This document shows, one piece after another, positions 1-9,850 of a stretch of 64,000 nt of DNA. Position numbers and translations under genes: made by a program. The stretch is from Colias croceus. Its lineage: Eukaryota; Arthropoda; Insecta; Lepidoptera; Pieridae. Each line of letters starts with the position of its first letter. Position 1 is the first letter of the stretch. The notes under the pieces are model-generated. The model was not told the origin of the DNA and did not search any database. It saw nothing but the letters and a program-made list of their open reading frames with translations. The stretch is from contig NC_059551.1 of the NCBI RefSeq assembly GCF_905220415.1, positions 1,188,001-1,252,000 on the forward strand, given 5' to 3'.

Positions 1-303
1 TGAACTCGATTCCAACAAATCCGTTAATTCTGTCTTCAACAAAATGTATTGTTCTTCGCACAAGTCATATTCTTCATTTACGAAGTATGGTAATGTTTTC
101 CTTTCCTGTTGCGGTACTAACTTTAGAAGAGATCCATGAAGATCCTTAAACGTTGACCAATAATCATCTACAACTTGAGATCTCACTTTCAAATATCCCT
201 TTGTTAATCTAGCTTTTGGGGCTTTTTTGTGATTTATTAAAGCCTTTTTAATCAAAGTAGCACAATCCTCCAGTTGTTCTAATAATTGTTCAACCGACGA
301 CAT
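1..303 (-). CDS. Gag-like N-terminus of an LTR retrotransposon (BEL/Pao-like), runs off the left edge
   Basis: Open frame of 101 codons from an ATG at 301-303 to the window edge with no stop. The product begins MSSVEQLLEQLEDCATLIKK and is charged and helical, with a W-x2-F-x3-H segment near residues 49-56 (YWSTFKDLH), a pattern seen in BEL/Pao-type Gag N-termini. The start is the first ATG after a leader that follows a primer-binding-site-like motif and an LTR-like end on the same strand (430-570), which is the expected order for an LTR element. The protein would form the capsid-like particle in which the element reverse-transcribes. Protease, RT and integrase would lie left of position 1. 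The family call is inference; the open frame and its place behind an LTR-like end are seen directly. A Gypsy-class element is the main alternative. Confidence 0.6.
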   Translation of the reverse strand, partial: MSSVEQLLEQLEDCATLIKKALINHKKAPKARLTKGYLKVRSQVVDDYWSTFKDLHGSLLKLVPQQERKTLPYFVNEEYDLCEEQYILLKTELTDLLESSS

Positions 304-429
304 AATTACTTTGTAAATAATTTTGTTGTTAAAACTTATAACTTCAATTGTATGAATCAGTCGCGCGATGACTAATTGTTGTTTCACATTCACAATATTG
401 CAATCTAATATTTGCTCACTGCAACTTAT

Positions 430-448
430 CCGGCTCGATTATGGACCA
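430..448 (-). promoter_or_regulatory. Putative primer-binding site
   Basis: Minus-strand TGGTCCATAATCGAGCCGG begins two bases after the LTR-like CA end. A TGG start and the GAGCCGG block fit a tRNA 3'-end complement used to prime minus-strand DNA synthesis. Which tRNA is not determined. Confidence 0.45.
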
Positions 449-450
449 TA

Positions 451-570
451 TGTTGTTGCAATAAAGTTCAGTTTTGAATGAGGCTTGAGGCTTGAAATAA
501 AAATGCGTTCTCTCACGACGATCGTTTATTTGCTACTGACTTGACCTAATTACAATTTACAATCATAACA
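451..570 (-). mobile_element. Probable LTR end of the left-edge retrotransposon
   Basis: Read on the minus strand, a segment starting TGTTATGATTG near 570 ends in CAACAACA at 451, giving TG...CA termini. It contains short direct repeats of GAGGCTT. It is followed after two bases by the motif at 430-448. The outer boundary is a guess because the second LTR is outside the window; the LTR could extend right until the MITE at 671. Confidence 0.45.
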
Positions 571-670
571 CACACACTTTTTTTTTCAATTGCGTATTAC
601 TAATTATAAGTACATAAATAATTTACTTACTGTATAAAATGAGGATTCAACCGGAGTTGACTCTGAAAAC

Positions 671-895
671 AAAAAAAAATGTGTGCGTGTACTAGTGTAC
701 ACACGTAAGAAGTGAAACTTCTTTATGACCTTATTTTTCAAAAAATAATTTACTATATGCAACTTTACAGAAATACGTCGAATCACGCGTGGTAGGGATA
801 TGAAAAAGATGGCACGTAACGGAAAAATGTCACGCGTAACGAAAAAATGTAACACTAAATTTTTTTCCAACCCCGATAAAGAAGTTTCACTTCAA
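671..895 (+). mobile_element. GAAGTGAAAC-family TIR element, copy 1
   Basis: A-rich start, then a hairpin (GTGTAC-TAGT-GTACAC), then GAAGTGAAACTTCTTTA, which recurs inverted at the right end as TAAAGAAGTTTCACTTC. The interior carries CACGCGTAACG-type motifs. Close copies lie at 2636-2866 and 39241-39438, diverged ones at 1318-1545 and 11507-11664. No coding capacity. The superfamily is unknown because no target-site duplication is clear. Confidence 0.8.
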
Positions 896-1317
896 TAAAT
901 GATTTCACACATATGAGAATATAGCTTTTAAAAGAAAAATAATTTTCAGTAAGATTGATTTTAAAATTACAACTGCAGAACTTATCTTAAAAAACTAACA
1001 AACATTCATTATTCAGATTTTTGTATATGAAGAAAACATTTTAATATTTTTTAATTCAATTCAATACATTTTTTGTTAGCGACTATCTTTATGTCGAAAA
1101 TTGTTGGAGCAATTTCTAGTCTATAATAATGAATCTATGTTAAATTGCATTAATATTATGTATTGCATTGATTCATTCATATCAATTGTCAATATACTCA
1201 AACCTTTCAAACTTTTAATCTCACGTGAGAGTAAAAAGTGGTCTTGTAATGGAAAAACAACTGCATTGTTTAAAGTATTGCAGATCGTTTAGAAACAACA
1301 GTTGGTTAATCTGTATA
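896..1317. other. Unassigned AT-rich spacer
   Basis: No repeat, RNA gene or credible coding frame seen; one short 63-codon frame looks like chance. Confidence 0.6.
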
Positions 1318-1545
1318 TTTTTTAAGTTTTACTTCTTTTGGCGCGATGGAGAAAAATGTGGAGAGTGAATTTTTACGATGCGCGCGCACACCGACACCTA
1401 AATTTAACAGCATGAAGTTAGTTCTAGGTGGTATGAAAATTGATAACTATGTTCAAGTTGTATATTCTAGTATTTGTTTCCATACGCCAAAGAAGTATAA
1501 CTTCTAACGCGTGTACATAAGTATACACACTCTTTTTTTGTTGTA
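1318..1545 (-). mobile_element. Diverged GAAGTGAAAC-family element
   Basis: Read on the minus strand it has the family order: A-rich start, a hairpin around GTGTATAC...GTACAC, AGAAGTTATACTTCT, and an AAGAAG-type right end. Sequence identity to the other copies is low but the order of paired blocks is kept. Confidence 0.5.
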
Positions 1546-1625
1546 CACAACTGTATAAGTTATTTTTAAATAAATCTTTATGATTGCCTTTTTTAGCGGT
1601 ATCTGAGGAAATTTTATTGATTAAA

Positions 1626-1808
1626 CTAGCTTTCCACCCGCGGCTTCACCCGCTGAGCCTGAAACCTAATAAATTATATACCAAAACCTACCTCTAGAAA
1701 CACTCTATCTATAAAAAAAACCACATCAAAATCCGTTGCGTAGTTTTAAATATTTAAGCATACATAGGAACAGAAAAAGCGACTTTGTTTTATACTATTT
1801 AGTGAAGA
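1626..1808 (-). mobile_element. Helitron-like element, family HA
   Basis: Minus-strand 5' end TCTTCACTAAATAGTATAAA and 3' end GTGAAGCCGCGGGTG...AAAGCTAG, followed by T. Helitrons are known to have 5'-TC, 3'-CTRR, a GC-rich hairpin about 10 bp before the end, and insertion between A and T; all are seen here. Related copies are at 5226, 15222, 18208, 24722 and 27861. Non-autonomous. Confidence 0.7.
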
Positions 1809-1910
1809 TTCGATTAAGTTACTTTAAGTACTAAATTTAACATTAGCTGCTTAACAATAAAGAGAATTCTTTGTTCCACTGAGAAAATTATTCAACTCAA
1901 ATATCATTGA

Positions 1911-1955
1911 ACGGTCACCCATCAATTCAGTGACCGTGCCTTAAGTTGCTTTACT
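1911..1955 (-). repeat. 5S-rRNA-like segment (SINE3-like or relic)
   Basis: The minus strand carries AAGCAAC...GGC...GGT...TTGATGGGTGACCG. It lines up without gaps with the internal-promoter part of eukaryotic 5S rRNA (A box, intermediate element, C box), at about 28 of 39 bases by eye against the remembered consensus. The rest of 5S is not present. It is probably a fragment of a 5S-derived retroposon rather than a gene. Confidence 0.45.
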
Positions 1956-1959
1956 GTAC

Positions 1960-2635
1960 TACTACTACTATTATAAGGTTATGACAAAAATGCACTAAGT
2001 AAGTTCTACGTTTTTTTTTAAACGGGAATAAAACGTGTTAGGTATTTACTTATCACCATAAGTTCGGTATAACAACAGTATCAAACAAAATGAGTAATAA
2101 CAAAACTCAATTTATTTGTAATTAATGTATAAACAACAATTATTTACCAATTTATATAACCACAAATAGATGTTTAATCGCTAATGTATTAGCATTAAAT
2201 AATACGTGATTGTAGAGGTATATTTCGCAACCTAATTATTAAATAATAATTATAATTTATAATTAATATAAAATAAATTCATTATCTCATAATAAGGTTC
2301 AATAAATAAATACATACCAATATTATACCAATAAATGATTGCATATACAAGGATAATAATATGTAACATTTTATAGAAAAACACGTATTCGAATCCCGTC
2401 CAATTTAAGATGATGTCAAAATATGTATCGTAAACATAATATTTTGTACATAAAATGTATTTTATATAATAAGATGTACATAATATAATTGGGTAAATAG
2501 ATGATGTGATGTAAATTGCTTTAGTCACTATGGTGATAAGTGTTACAAGGAAAAAAGTCCTCAGCAATAAATAAAATAAATGTGTATTTAATAAAAAAAA
2601 TATAACAGACATTAACACAAGCGTTTTATTTGATT
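1960..2635. other. Unassigned AT-rich spacer
   Basis: Very AT-rich. A 122-codon minus-strand frame at 2250-2618 is rich in Ile, Tyr and Leu without domain features and is not supported as a gene. Confidence 0.6.
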
Positions 2636-2866
2636 AAAAAAAATGTGTGCGTGTACTAGTGTACACACGTAAGAAGTGAAACATCTTTATGACCTTATTT
2701 TTCAAAAAATAATTTACTACATATATGCAACGTTACAGAAATACGTCGAATCACGCGTGGTAGGGATAAGAAAATGGAAAAAGATGCGTAACGGAAAAAT
2801 GTCACGCGTAACGAAAAAATGTTACACTAAATTTTTCCCACCCCGATAAAGAAGTTTCACTTCAAA
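2636..2866 (+). mobile_element. GAAGTGAAAC-family TIR element, copy 2
   Basis: Nearly identical to 671-895 over its whole length, with small indels, which fixes the family boundaries: A-rich start plus hairpin on the left, GAAGTTTCACTTC on the right. Confidence 0.85.
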
Positions 2867-3753
2867 AATTGTGTATAAACAACTTTCAAGCCTTATTACT
2901 TTATTAGATACAGTTAATTACAGATAATTGCAGGTCTCAGATACTTTTAAGTTTTTATAAAATTGGGTATAATCATAGAAAATCCCTACGCCTAACCTTA
3001 GGGCATTAGGTCTATTTGCTGTGTTAAATGCAGAAAACGCCGCAGGTACCAGCTAGTATTCCGTAAAATGTTCATATAAAGCCTTCTTCAGATATTATGT
3101 AAGTGCGGCGTGTTTTGCTCACTGCAATGCAATATTTACAAACAAACACACACATTGTCACGCAAATATCACCAGTATTACAACGCGCTAAGGTTCAGAA
3201 TCACAAGATGTTGATCTCGCTTGACCGTGTGCACAGAACGGGTCATGGCCAGTATGACGTCACTAGGGCGATTTTTGTTTGATCACAAAAGTATAAGAAA
3301 CGATAGACCTTATTATGTTTTTGCGCACGACGATCTGGCTTGACGGTTTTCAGTATTTTTTATTGTATCAAAGATTAATGGATCGAATTATGTAAATGAT
3401 TTTGTGAATATTATCTATACGTTATAAAAAGGTTGTAAGTTTTTTTACTGGGTTTTAAACTCGATTTGTTTATGGAATATAATTATTAAATACATATAAC
3501 TTTGCTTGTGATCAAGCTCGCTTTGGTGGAACTAAGGGTGGAACATCGGGAGGAATAATTTTTAAAAGAATAAAAACTTTTAATGCAATACATAGATTAT
3601 AGAACTATAGTTCTGAATTAAAACTACTTTTTATGTTTCCTGTTTGTTTACGAGTTTGTTAATCTCAGAAACGTCACAATCTATTTCGATTTTATGAATG
3701 TATTGTGGTAATATTGATCTGAAATTAGATACCTATTTTATTGTTATCAATTA
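2867..3753. other. Unassigned spacer
   Basis: No recognised repeat or gene. It contains a palindromic TGACGTCA (CRE-like) near 3253; on its own this is not evidence of a promoter. Confidence 0.5.
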
Positions 3754-3922
3754 CTAGCTGCGCTACTGGGTTTCACCCGCGTGGCTCCTCTCCTGTTGGT
3801 CTAAGCGTGATGTTATATAGCCTATAACCTTCCTCGATGAATGGGCTATGTAACACCGAGATCTGAGATTAGCGCGTTCAAACAAACAAACAAAATCTCC
3901 AGCTTTATAATATTAGTATAGA
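3754..3922 (-). mobile_element. Helitron-like element, family HB
   Basis: Minus-strand start TCTATACTAATATTATAAAG and end GGGTGAAACCC...CAGCTAG followed by T. It contains the family phrase around GCCCATTCATCGAGGAAGG and TTGTTTGTTTG. Copies are at 24507, 40418, 59719 and, diverged, 16426. Confidence 0.75.
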
Positions 3923-4492
3923 TAAAGAAGTTGTACACTTCCCAGAATTTAGGTGACACCATTAGGTACTAAAAAGTTCTATATCCGACTAAGGTTCTAA
4001 GAGTCCTTCACTATATACAAAGTTATCAGTTTTGCTGTCAAGTGCTCTCAGCAAATACTGAAACGCAATTCATTAAATTTAGGACATTTAAGAGCCCTTT
4101 GACAATGTTAAGATCCCTTGTGGATGTCGTTCAAATGGTCGAAAATATGAGTTAGGTGTAAAGTTGACACTTTTTAGAGGTTATAATATTTTGCCTTTAT
4201 CATATTATAATCTTAACAAATTCCGTTTCATTCCGATTTTGAAGATTTTCACTATATTGATAAATTTTTATAATTATGGAAAAGGAATATACTTACTTAA
4301 AAAAAATAAAGGAACATATTGTATAGACTGCGAAAAGGAGTGTAGAAATGTAAGCGAGAGAAGCTAAGAGGAAATCAATAGTCAAGCAAAATCTGCGCTG
4401 AATAAAATGAACATAATATGGAAAAAATTGATCTGTTGTATAAGTATTTGCTGTAAATTAGCTTTATAAAAGGTAAATTCAAGCAATATAGG
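3923..4492. other. Unassigned spacer
   Basis: No repeat or gene recognised; one 67-codon frame without features. Confidence 0.5.
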
Positions 4493-4793
4493 CATTGAGA
4501 TAATATTACTACGTATGGAGGAGACACCACGAACAAAATCTGTGCGCCATTTTTTTGCTCTAAGTTTTAAAAATTATTATCTAGTTAGGTACTTACCGAT
4601 GAAAGTTATTCCTTTGCACTTTTCCGTATTATTTGTATTATTTGTGCAATATCGTAACACACACGAAGGCATATTTGATGCGTTTCACTTTAAAACAAAT
4701 AAAAAATGAGCGTGCAGTTACGACATAAATGGCGTATGTTGACCGGAACATAAGTGATGTAGGCGGTGTCGTCTCCATATGTATATCTCAATG
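4493..4793 (+). mobile_element. hAT-like MITE, CATTGAGATA family, copy 1
   Basis: Terminal inverted repeats CATTGAGATA...GGAGGAGACACCACG and CGGTGTCGTCTCC...TATCTCAATG. Flanks AATATAGG and AATATATA look like a decayed 8-bp duplication (6 of 8). The copy at 45903-46208 has a perfect 8-bp TSD, so the hAT-like call rests mainly on that copy. Non-coding. Confidence 0.8.
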
Positions 4794-5225
4794 AATATAT
4801 ATTACACATTAACAATGTAAAGGCTAATATTAATCACAATGTTATTATTATTAATTTGATGATATAATTAATTATTAATTAGTTTATATATTGGCTTCGG
4901 TCTATTGTTTACTATGTAGGTATCAATATACATGGTAGGTTGTTAACAGGTACCAATTATTATAGTGTATCTGTTTGTTTGTCTGTCTATAGCTGCTATT
5001 ATGTACTTAAAAATAGCGGGACTGATTTTGATAGATTTACATTTATTACGTTTGTTATATAATTGATACTCATAAACTATTTAACTATTACTGATTGTTG
5101 TTTGAAAGAATTAATTGTATCCGCTTTTTGATTTGATTTCGATATGTTTCTTTGTTTGTTTTGGTTTATAGATATATGCAATATTAATTTATATCGTACA
5201 ATCCGAGAGAAGATTGGAGGAGTAG
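4794..5225. other. Unassigned spacer, possibly a Helitron relic
   Basis: The part near 4970-5060 has phrases such as TCTGTTTGTTTGTCTGTC and GGACTGATTTTGAT that resemble decayed Helitron-like interiors. No ends can be placed. Confidence 0.3.
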
Positions 5226-5411
5226 CCACTACATTATTAGTATAAAACAAATCGCTTTTTCTGTCTCTCTTTGTATGCTTAAATCTTTAAAACTACGGAA
5301 CGGATTTTATTGCGGTTTTTTTTAATACACAAAGTGATTCAATAGGTTGGTTTTTGTGTATACTTTATTAGGTTTGAGACAAAGCGGGCGAAGCCGCGGG
5401 CGGTAAGCTAG
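5226..5411 (+). mobile_element. Helitron-like element, family HA
   Basis: Ends with GCGGGCGAAGCCGCGGGCGG-TAAGCTAG followed by T. The interior contains AAATCTTTAAAACTACGG and GCGGTTTTTTTTAATA, shared with the other HA copies. The 5' end is diverged. Confidence 0.7.
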
Positions 5412-5648
5412 TACTATATACTTTATAGTAAATTAATTCTAAATTGGTTCCTATTACGTTATCAAATTGGTACGAAAAAGTCCTTCAGCGCATTGTAATT
5501 GGAAAAATATTTATTTAGTAAATGAGAGCAGAATACTGAACAAGAACGAACAGGACTAAAGGCTTATTGGACACAATATCAATCAGCTTCAAAGTGCTTA
5601 AATATATTTCAGAGCCTTTCCAAACAAAAGTTCGTGACATCGTTCTAT

Positions 5649-6341
5649 TGCACGCCTCATAAGCGAAGCGTTGAGGTGGGTACTACTGTCACTTCGCGCA
5701 AAACATCTGATTTTTCAAACTTAAAATGTCTTTATGTATCATACATTGCACTTGTAAGATAATACATACACACACATATTAAGAAAAAACACTATTTTTA
5801 ACGTTCATGATATTTTTGATGTCATTTTTGTTATTTAAACTAGTTAAAAAACAGTTTAAAAAAGTTCTGTCTTGGACGTCCGTGTGTCTGTATGTGCGGA
5901 TCCTTTTTCTTGTTAACACGATAGCGACCGAAATACTTTACTAATCGAGTCTTTTTTTTTCTCTTACGCTTGAGTATGCTCAGGAATAGAACCCTTTCAT
6001 TTTTCAGGGTCTGATTCGATGTGGTTTAATTGTTATTAAATAAACAAAAAAAATATCGACTTTTTTTTTTATTTTTTATAGTGTACTCAAAATTCACCAT
6101 TATAAACTCGATTCTTTATACTATAAGCCAAGGTTTAAAAAAATAAGTTGGTAGTCAGTTCCTTAAACCTGCGCAGTTTCACATCTAGGTGGGGCCACAA
6201 GAAAAATAGCTCAATTATTACGGTACCGCTTTCTTTACTTTTCCAAATGTTTTATTTTATTTCATTTTTATATTTATAGTCACGTACTCTTTATAAATAA
6301 TCAATTTTATTGTAAAGGATGAGATTATCGAGGCGTGCACT
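5649..6341. mobile_element. Putative TIR element with GCACGCCTC ends
   Basis: Left end TGCACGCCTCATAAGC and right end GATTATCGAGGCGTGCA form an inverted repeat about 690 bp apart. The interior is AT-rich with poly-T tracts and no coding frame. No second copy in the window, so boundaries are tentative. Confidence 0.45.
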
Positions 6342-6784
6342 TTTGGATTTTCCAAACTATTGCTATTTATTGTCTTGTTATTTAGATGTCTATGCTTTTA
6401 GCAGCTTGCCTCGGATTCACTCGAGCGAAGTAGGTAAAATAATTGAAAAAATAGCTCGTAAAGTACAATTTCTAAAGCAGATAAGTTGATTTGTGATAAC
6501 GATTACAAAGAAAAAAAGCATTTAATTAATTTTAGTGCAGTGATATATGATGGTGGCTTATGTATGGCATTCTACTTTCAGTAGGCTTAAAAATAGAATT
6601 TGTAAGTTTGATACTAAAATAAAACATTGTTATCAATTAAATTTTACAGGTAACTAGAATGTAATCTGGATTGAAACATTTACTTTACTTAAGGATTAAG
6701 GATTGGTGTTAACACCACAGATGATTATAGAAACTACATATTCTATCCTATCCTACATTAGATCATTAAGTAATGATCTAAATA
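6342..6784. other. Unassigned spacer with a short perfect palindrome
   Basis: Nothing recognised except TAGATCATTA-AG-TAATGATCTA at 6759-6780, immediately left of a Helitron-like element. Confidence 0.5.
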
Positions 6785-7002
6785 TCCTACTAATATTATA
6801 AATGCGAAAGTTTGTGAGGATGTGTGTGTGTGTTTGTTACTCTTTCACTCAAATACTACTGATTACAATAAAATTAAGCACACATATAGAGGGTAACTTG
6901 GATTAACATATAGGATAGGATTTATCCCGGAAATCCCACGGGAACGGGAACTATGGAGGTTTTTCTTTGAAAACGCGGGCGAAGCCACGGGCAGAAAGCT
7001 AG
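6785..7002 (+). mobile_element. Helitron-like element, family HC
   Basis: Starts TCCTACTAATATTATAAATG and ends GCGGGCGAAGCCACGGGC...AAAGCTAG followed by T. The interior has GGAAATCCCACGGGAACGGG and an AAACCGATT-type block. Other HC copies: 22225, 48896 and the split copy 43538/45318. Confidence 0.8.
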
Positions 7003-7318
7003 TTGTAAATAAATAGATGATGATGATGAGTATAATAATCATTAATTGATAATACTAAGGATGGCATAAAATTATTTGTCACAGATATTTATTTTGCCCC
7101 AATAATTATTGTTTATCCATGAAAAACGTTGTTTGCACAAGAAATGGCGACCTTGTTACAGTGATGGGGAATTATTTATCAAAGTGTGGCATGTTTACGT
7201 AAAGCTTAAGTGTTTCTACCAAATTACTAGCTCTCGAGTGAATCGGCAATTTGTTTTACCTAAAAGAGACTATAATAACCAACTGGTTATTTAACTAAAT
7301 AAGCAACTCTGGTTTGTT

Positions 7319-7754
7319 TCTCTTACTAATATAATAAATTGAAAAGTGTGTTTGTTTGTATTTCTTTCACGTCGCAACGGAGCGATTTTATGATATGACT
7401 AGCTTCCGCCCACGACTTTGTACGTGTATCCCCGTTTTTCCCCGTTCCCGCAAGAATTTCGGGAAATCCTTTCTTAGCGGATGCCTACGTCCAAACATCC
7501 ACCTGCATGCCAAATTTCAGCCCGATATGTCCAGTGGTTTGGGCTGTGCGTTGATAGATCACTATATCAGTCACCTTTGAGTTTTATATATATAGATTAT
7601 AGCATAGAATATAATTTAGGCACCCTAACGATTATATTAACGAGGCTAGACCGTGAGTCGTAACATAAGCTACTTTTTACCGCGGTAACATAACATCTCA
7701 TTCGTATGAGAATTTACTTTAACTGCGCTGCCGAAGCCGCGAGCAGAAATCTAG
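7319..7754 (+). mobile_element. Helitron-like element interrupted by a second one
   Basis: Outer element starts TCTTACTAATATAATAAATT and ends GCCGAAGCCGCGAGCAGAAATCTAG followed by T. It is split by the minus-strand element at 7399-7596, which sits between A and T as Helitrons do. Confidence 0.6.
7399..7596 (-). mobile_element. Helitron-like element nested inside 7319-7754
   Basis: Minus-strand end ...GTGGGCGGAAGCTAG at 7399 and start TCTATATATAAAAC at 7596. Carries GCCAAATTTCAGCCCGATAT-like interior sequence. Of a different family from HA, HB and HC. Confidence 0.6.
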
Positions 7755-7896
7755 TACATATATTTCTGGATAATATGTTGGATATTATTATCAGCATGTC
7801 ATTGTTCCCGATGGGTAGTCTTTCTATTAGGGATTAAATCATAATCCATCGCGCTAAACACGGATAAAACGGACTTTTTTTTATAAAAGTTTTATT

Positions 7897-9036
7897 CATG
7901 GGCGTAGCCACGGTGGGGCAGGGTGGGGCACTTGCCCCACTCTAGCTTTAACCTGGAAGGTAGGTAGATACCTAACCAAATCTAAAAATTGAAGTAAGTA
8001 CCTACTAACTCTTTTGACTGACTAACACCTAACAAGTGTCATACGCCCAGCGACCAAACGGCTGAAGATTTTTGGATCTATTTCGTGGTGTGGTAGGTGA
8101 ACAATAAGGTGTTTTGAATAAGAATAATTCGAATAACGAATTACACACGAAAAACGAAAATAGCTGAGGTTTCTATGTTCATGTAGAACTGTAAGAAAAA
8201 TGAGTATAGTACCCCAATTAGTTACCCCACTAACTTATCCAATTTCACTTTTGTTGTTTTACACGTTCTACAACTCACTGATACTTTTTACTTTAGACTT
8301 ATTCGCCATCGCAAATGCCTTCGCCAATGCCTTCGCGAATGCCTTCGCAAATGCCTTCGCGAATGCCATCGCAAATGCCTTCGCGATTGCCTTCGCGAAT
8401 GCCTTCGCAAATGCCTTCGCGAATGCCATCGCAAATGCCTTCGCGAGTGCCTTCGCGAATGCCTTCGCGAGTGCCTTCGCGAATGCCTTCGCGAATGCCT
8501 TCGCAAATGCCTTCACAAATGCCTTCGCAAATGCCTTCGCGAGTGCCTTCGCGAATGCCTTCGCGAGTGCCTTCGCGAATGCCTTCGCGAATGCCATCGC
8601 GAATGCCTTCACAAATGCCTTCGCAAATGCCTTCGCGAATGCCATCGCAAATGCCTTCGCGAATGCCTTCGCGAATGCCTTCGCGAGTACATTCGCGAGT
8701 GCCTTCGCGATTGCCTTCGCGAATGCCTTCGCAAATGCCTTCGTGAATGTCTTCGCAAATGCCTTCGCGAATATCTTCGCGAATGCCTTCGCGAATGCCT
8801 TCGCGAATGCCTTCGCGAATGCCATCGCGAATGCCTTCACAAATGCCTTCGCAAATGCCTTCGCGTGTGCCTTCGCGTGTGCCTTCGCGAATGCCTTCGC
8901 AAATGCCTGCGGTACAGCCGCCGGCATTTGAAGACCTGGATATAACTTTGGGTACATACTTGGTACATACAGTTGCTAGTTACATATTATTTTTTATTGT
9001 TGCCCCACCTTGAGCCCATGGCTAGCTACGCCCATG
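7897..9036 (+). mobile_element. 8-bp-TSD element (hAT- or P-like) carrying a 12-bp minisatellite, copy A
   Basis: Termini CATGGGCGTAGC (left) and GCTACGCCCATG (right) are inverted repeats, extended imperfectly through GGTGGGGCA. The element is flanked by a perfect 8-bp duplication GTTTTATT (7889-7896 and 9037-9044). An 8-bp TSD is typical of hAT and P superfamilies. Inside is a non-repetitive part (7921-8300) and a 12-bp array (8305-8911). No transposase. Copy B is at 17118-18182. Confidence 0.9.
8305..8911 (+). repeat. 12-bp minisatellite, consensus GCCTTCGCGAAT, about 50 units
   Basis: Units differ mainly at the two CpGs (TTCGCGAA to TTCGCAAA and similar). Because 12 is a multiple of 3, several frames on both strands stay open, giving (AFAN)n, (AFAK)n, (MPSR)n and (RRHS)n products. 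The array ends beside CTGCGGTACAGCCGCCGGC. The frames are treated as a by-product of the repeat; the one with a start conserved in both copies is discussed as a finding. Confidence 0.95.
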
Positions 9037-9044
9037 GTTTTATT

Positions 9045-9649
9045 GAAAGTTAAAGGTAAAATGATGTAAGCACTTTTTTATACGATTATAAACATTTTCT
9101 GAGTCGATATTATGTTCATAAAAGATAATTTCTCAAAATCTATTGTTCTTTGTTCATTTAGAATTAAAACTGTTCATTGGCGGAACATTCAATCCTTATG
9201 GTACCAAAATATTTTTCGCTTGCATCAAAGTTTCAGCTAGGTACAGTACTATAAGAGAACCTTTAGCTGCTTAATTATCGTTATTCAAATACTCTATCCT
9301 ATTGCAAATGAATGCACTTCCACTAACGCAATACTTAACAATTAAAACAATATTTAATAAACGCAATACAAACATTACAATACAGTTACAATAACAGTAT
9401 GATATCCGGTGAGGTCTTACGAAAAGATCTATTATTCCCTACATGAGGTTATGGCCAGTGAAATGGTTCGCGTAGAAAACGCGTTCACGCACGAATAGAT
9501 TGCTTGTGAAACATAGAACGAATTAAGCAACTGCCGCTTTGTAACGTTTAAATTTGGGTTTTGGAGCTTTCTGGTGGTAACATAACTGACTACCGTATTT
9601 GTCATGAATAAAAGGCCTTTTACCATACCGCTTAAAGCAAAAGGCATCT
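9045..9649. other. Unassigned spacer
   Basis: No repeat or credible gene seen. Confidence 0.5.
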
Positions 9650-9850
9650 GTGCGCGTTCATCAGGCGAACCACCTTTTTTTTAACCGGGGAAATTTTCCA
9701 TAGATACCTACGGCCCCCGGGGAAGGAGCCGTGGGTTATGTCGGATTACCGACTAAAACCCCACTGTGTTCCGTCGAGCCGCTTTAATGATGGGGCCGCG
9801 GGTATTGGTTGGAATTCTTCCGCGACCATCACTTGGGTCCCCTCTAAAAA
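9650..9850. repeat. GC-rich repeat-like fragment, unclassified
   Basis: A sharp rise in GC with segments such as GGCCCCCGGGGAAGGAGCC and GATGGGGCCGCGGG. It looks like a piece of an old retrotransposon untranslated region, but no end, tail or frame supports a class. Confidence 0.3.

Noticed and set aside
711..725. GAAAC in the GAAGTGAAAC family as part of a hammerhead ribozyme
   Set aside because: No CTGATGA box at suitable distance in any copy.
2250..2618. 122-codon minus-strand frame as a small membrane protein gene
   Set aside because: Composition follows extreme AT content; no start context, domain or second copy.
3250..3262. TGACGTCA-type CRE sites (also near 16792, 20344, 36719) as promoter evidence
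   Set aside because: Short motif expected by chance in 64 kb; no associated gene or start region.
8200..8931. Plus-strand frame of 243 codons, (AFAN)n, with a hydrophobic N-terminus, as an antifreeze-like or structural protein gene
   Set aside because: The frame exists because the 12-bp repeat keeps several frames open. In copy B the sequence upstream of the array is in a different frame, so the N-terminus is not conserved as protein.
8315..9013. (MPSR)n and (RRHS)n frames in both minisatellite copies
   Set aside because: Alternative readings of the same 12-bp units; variants are non-synonymous in these frames and no start context is shared.
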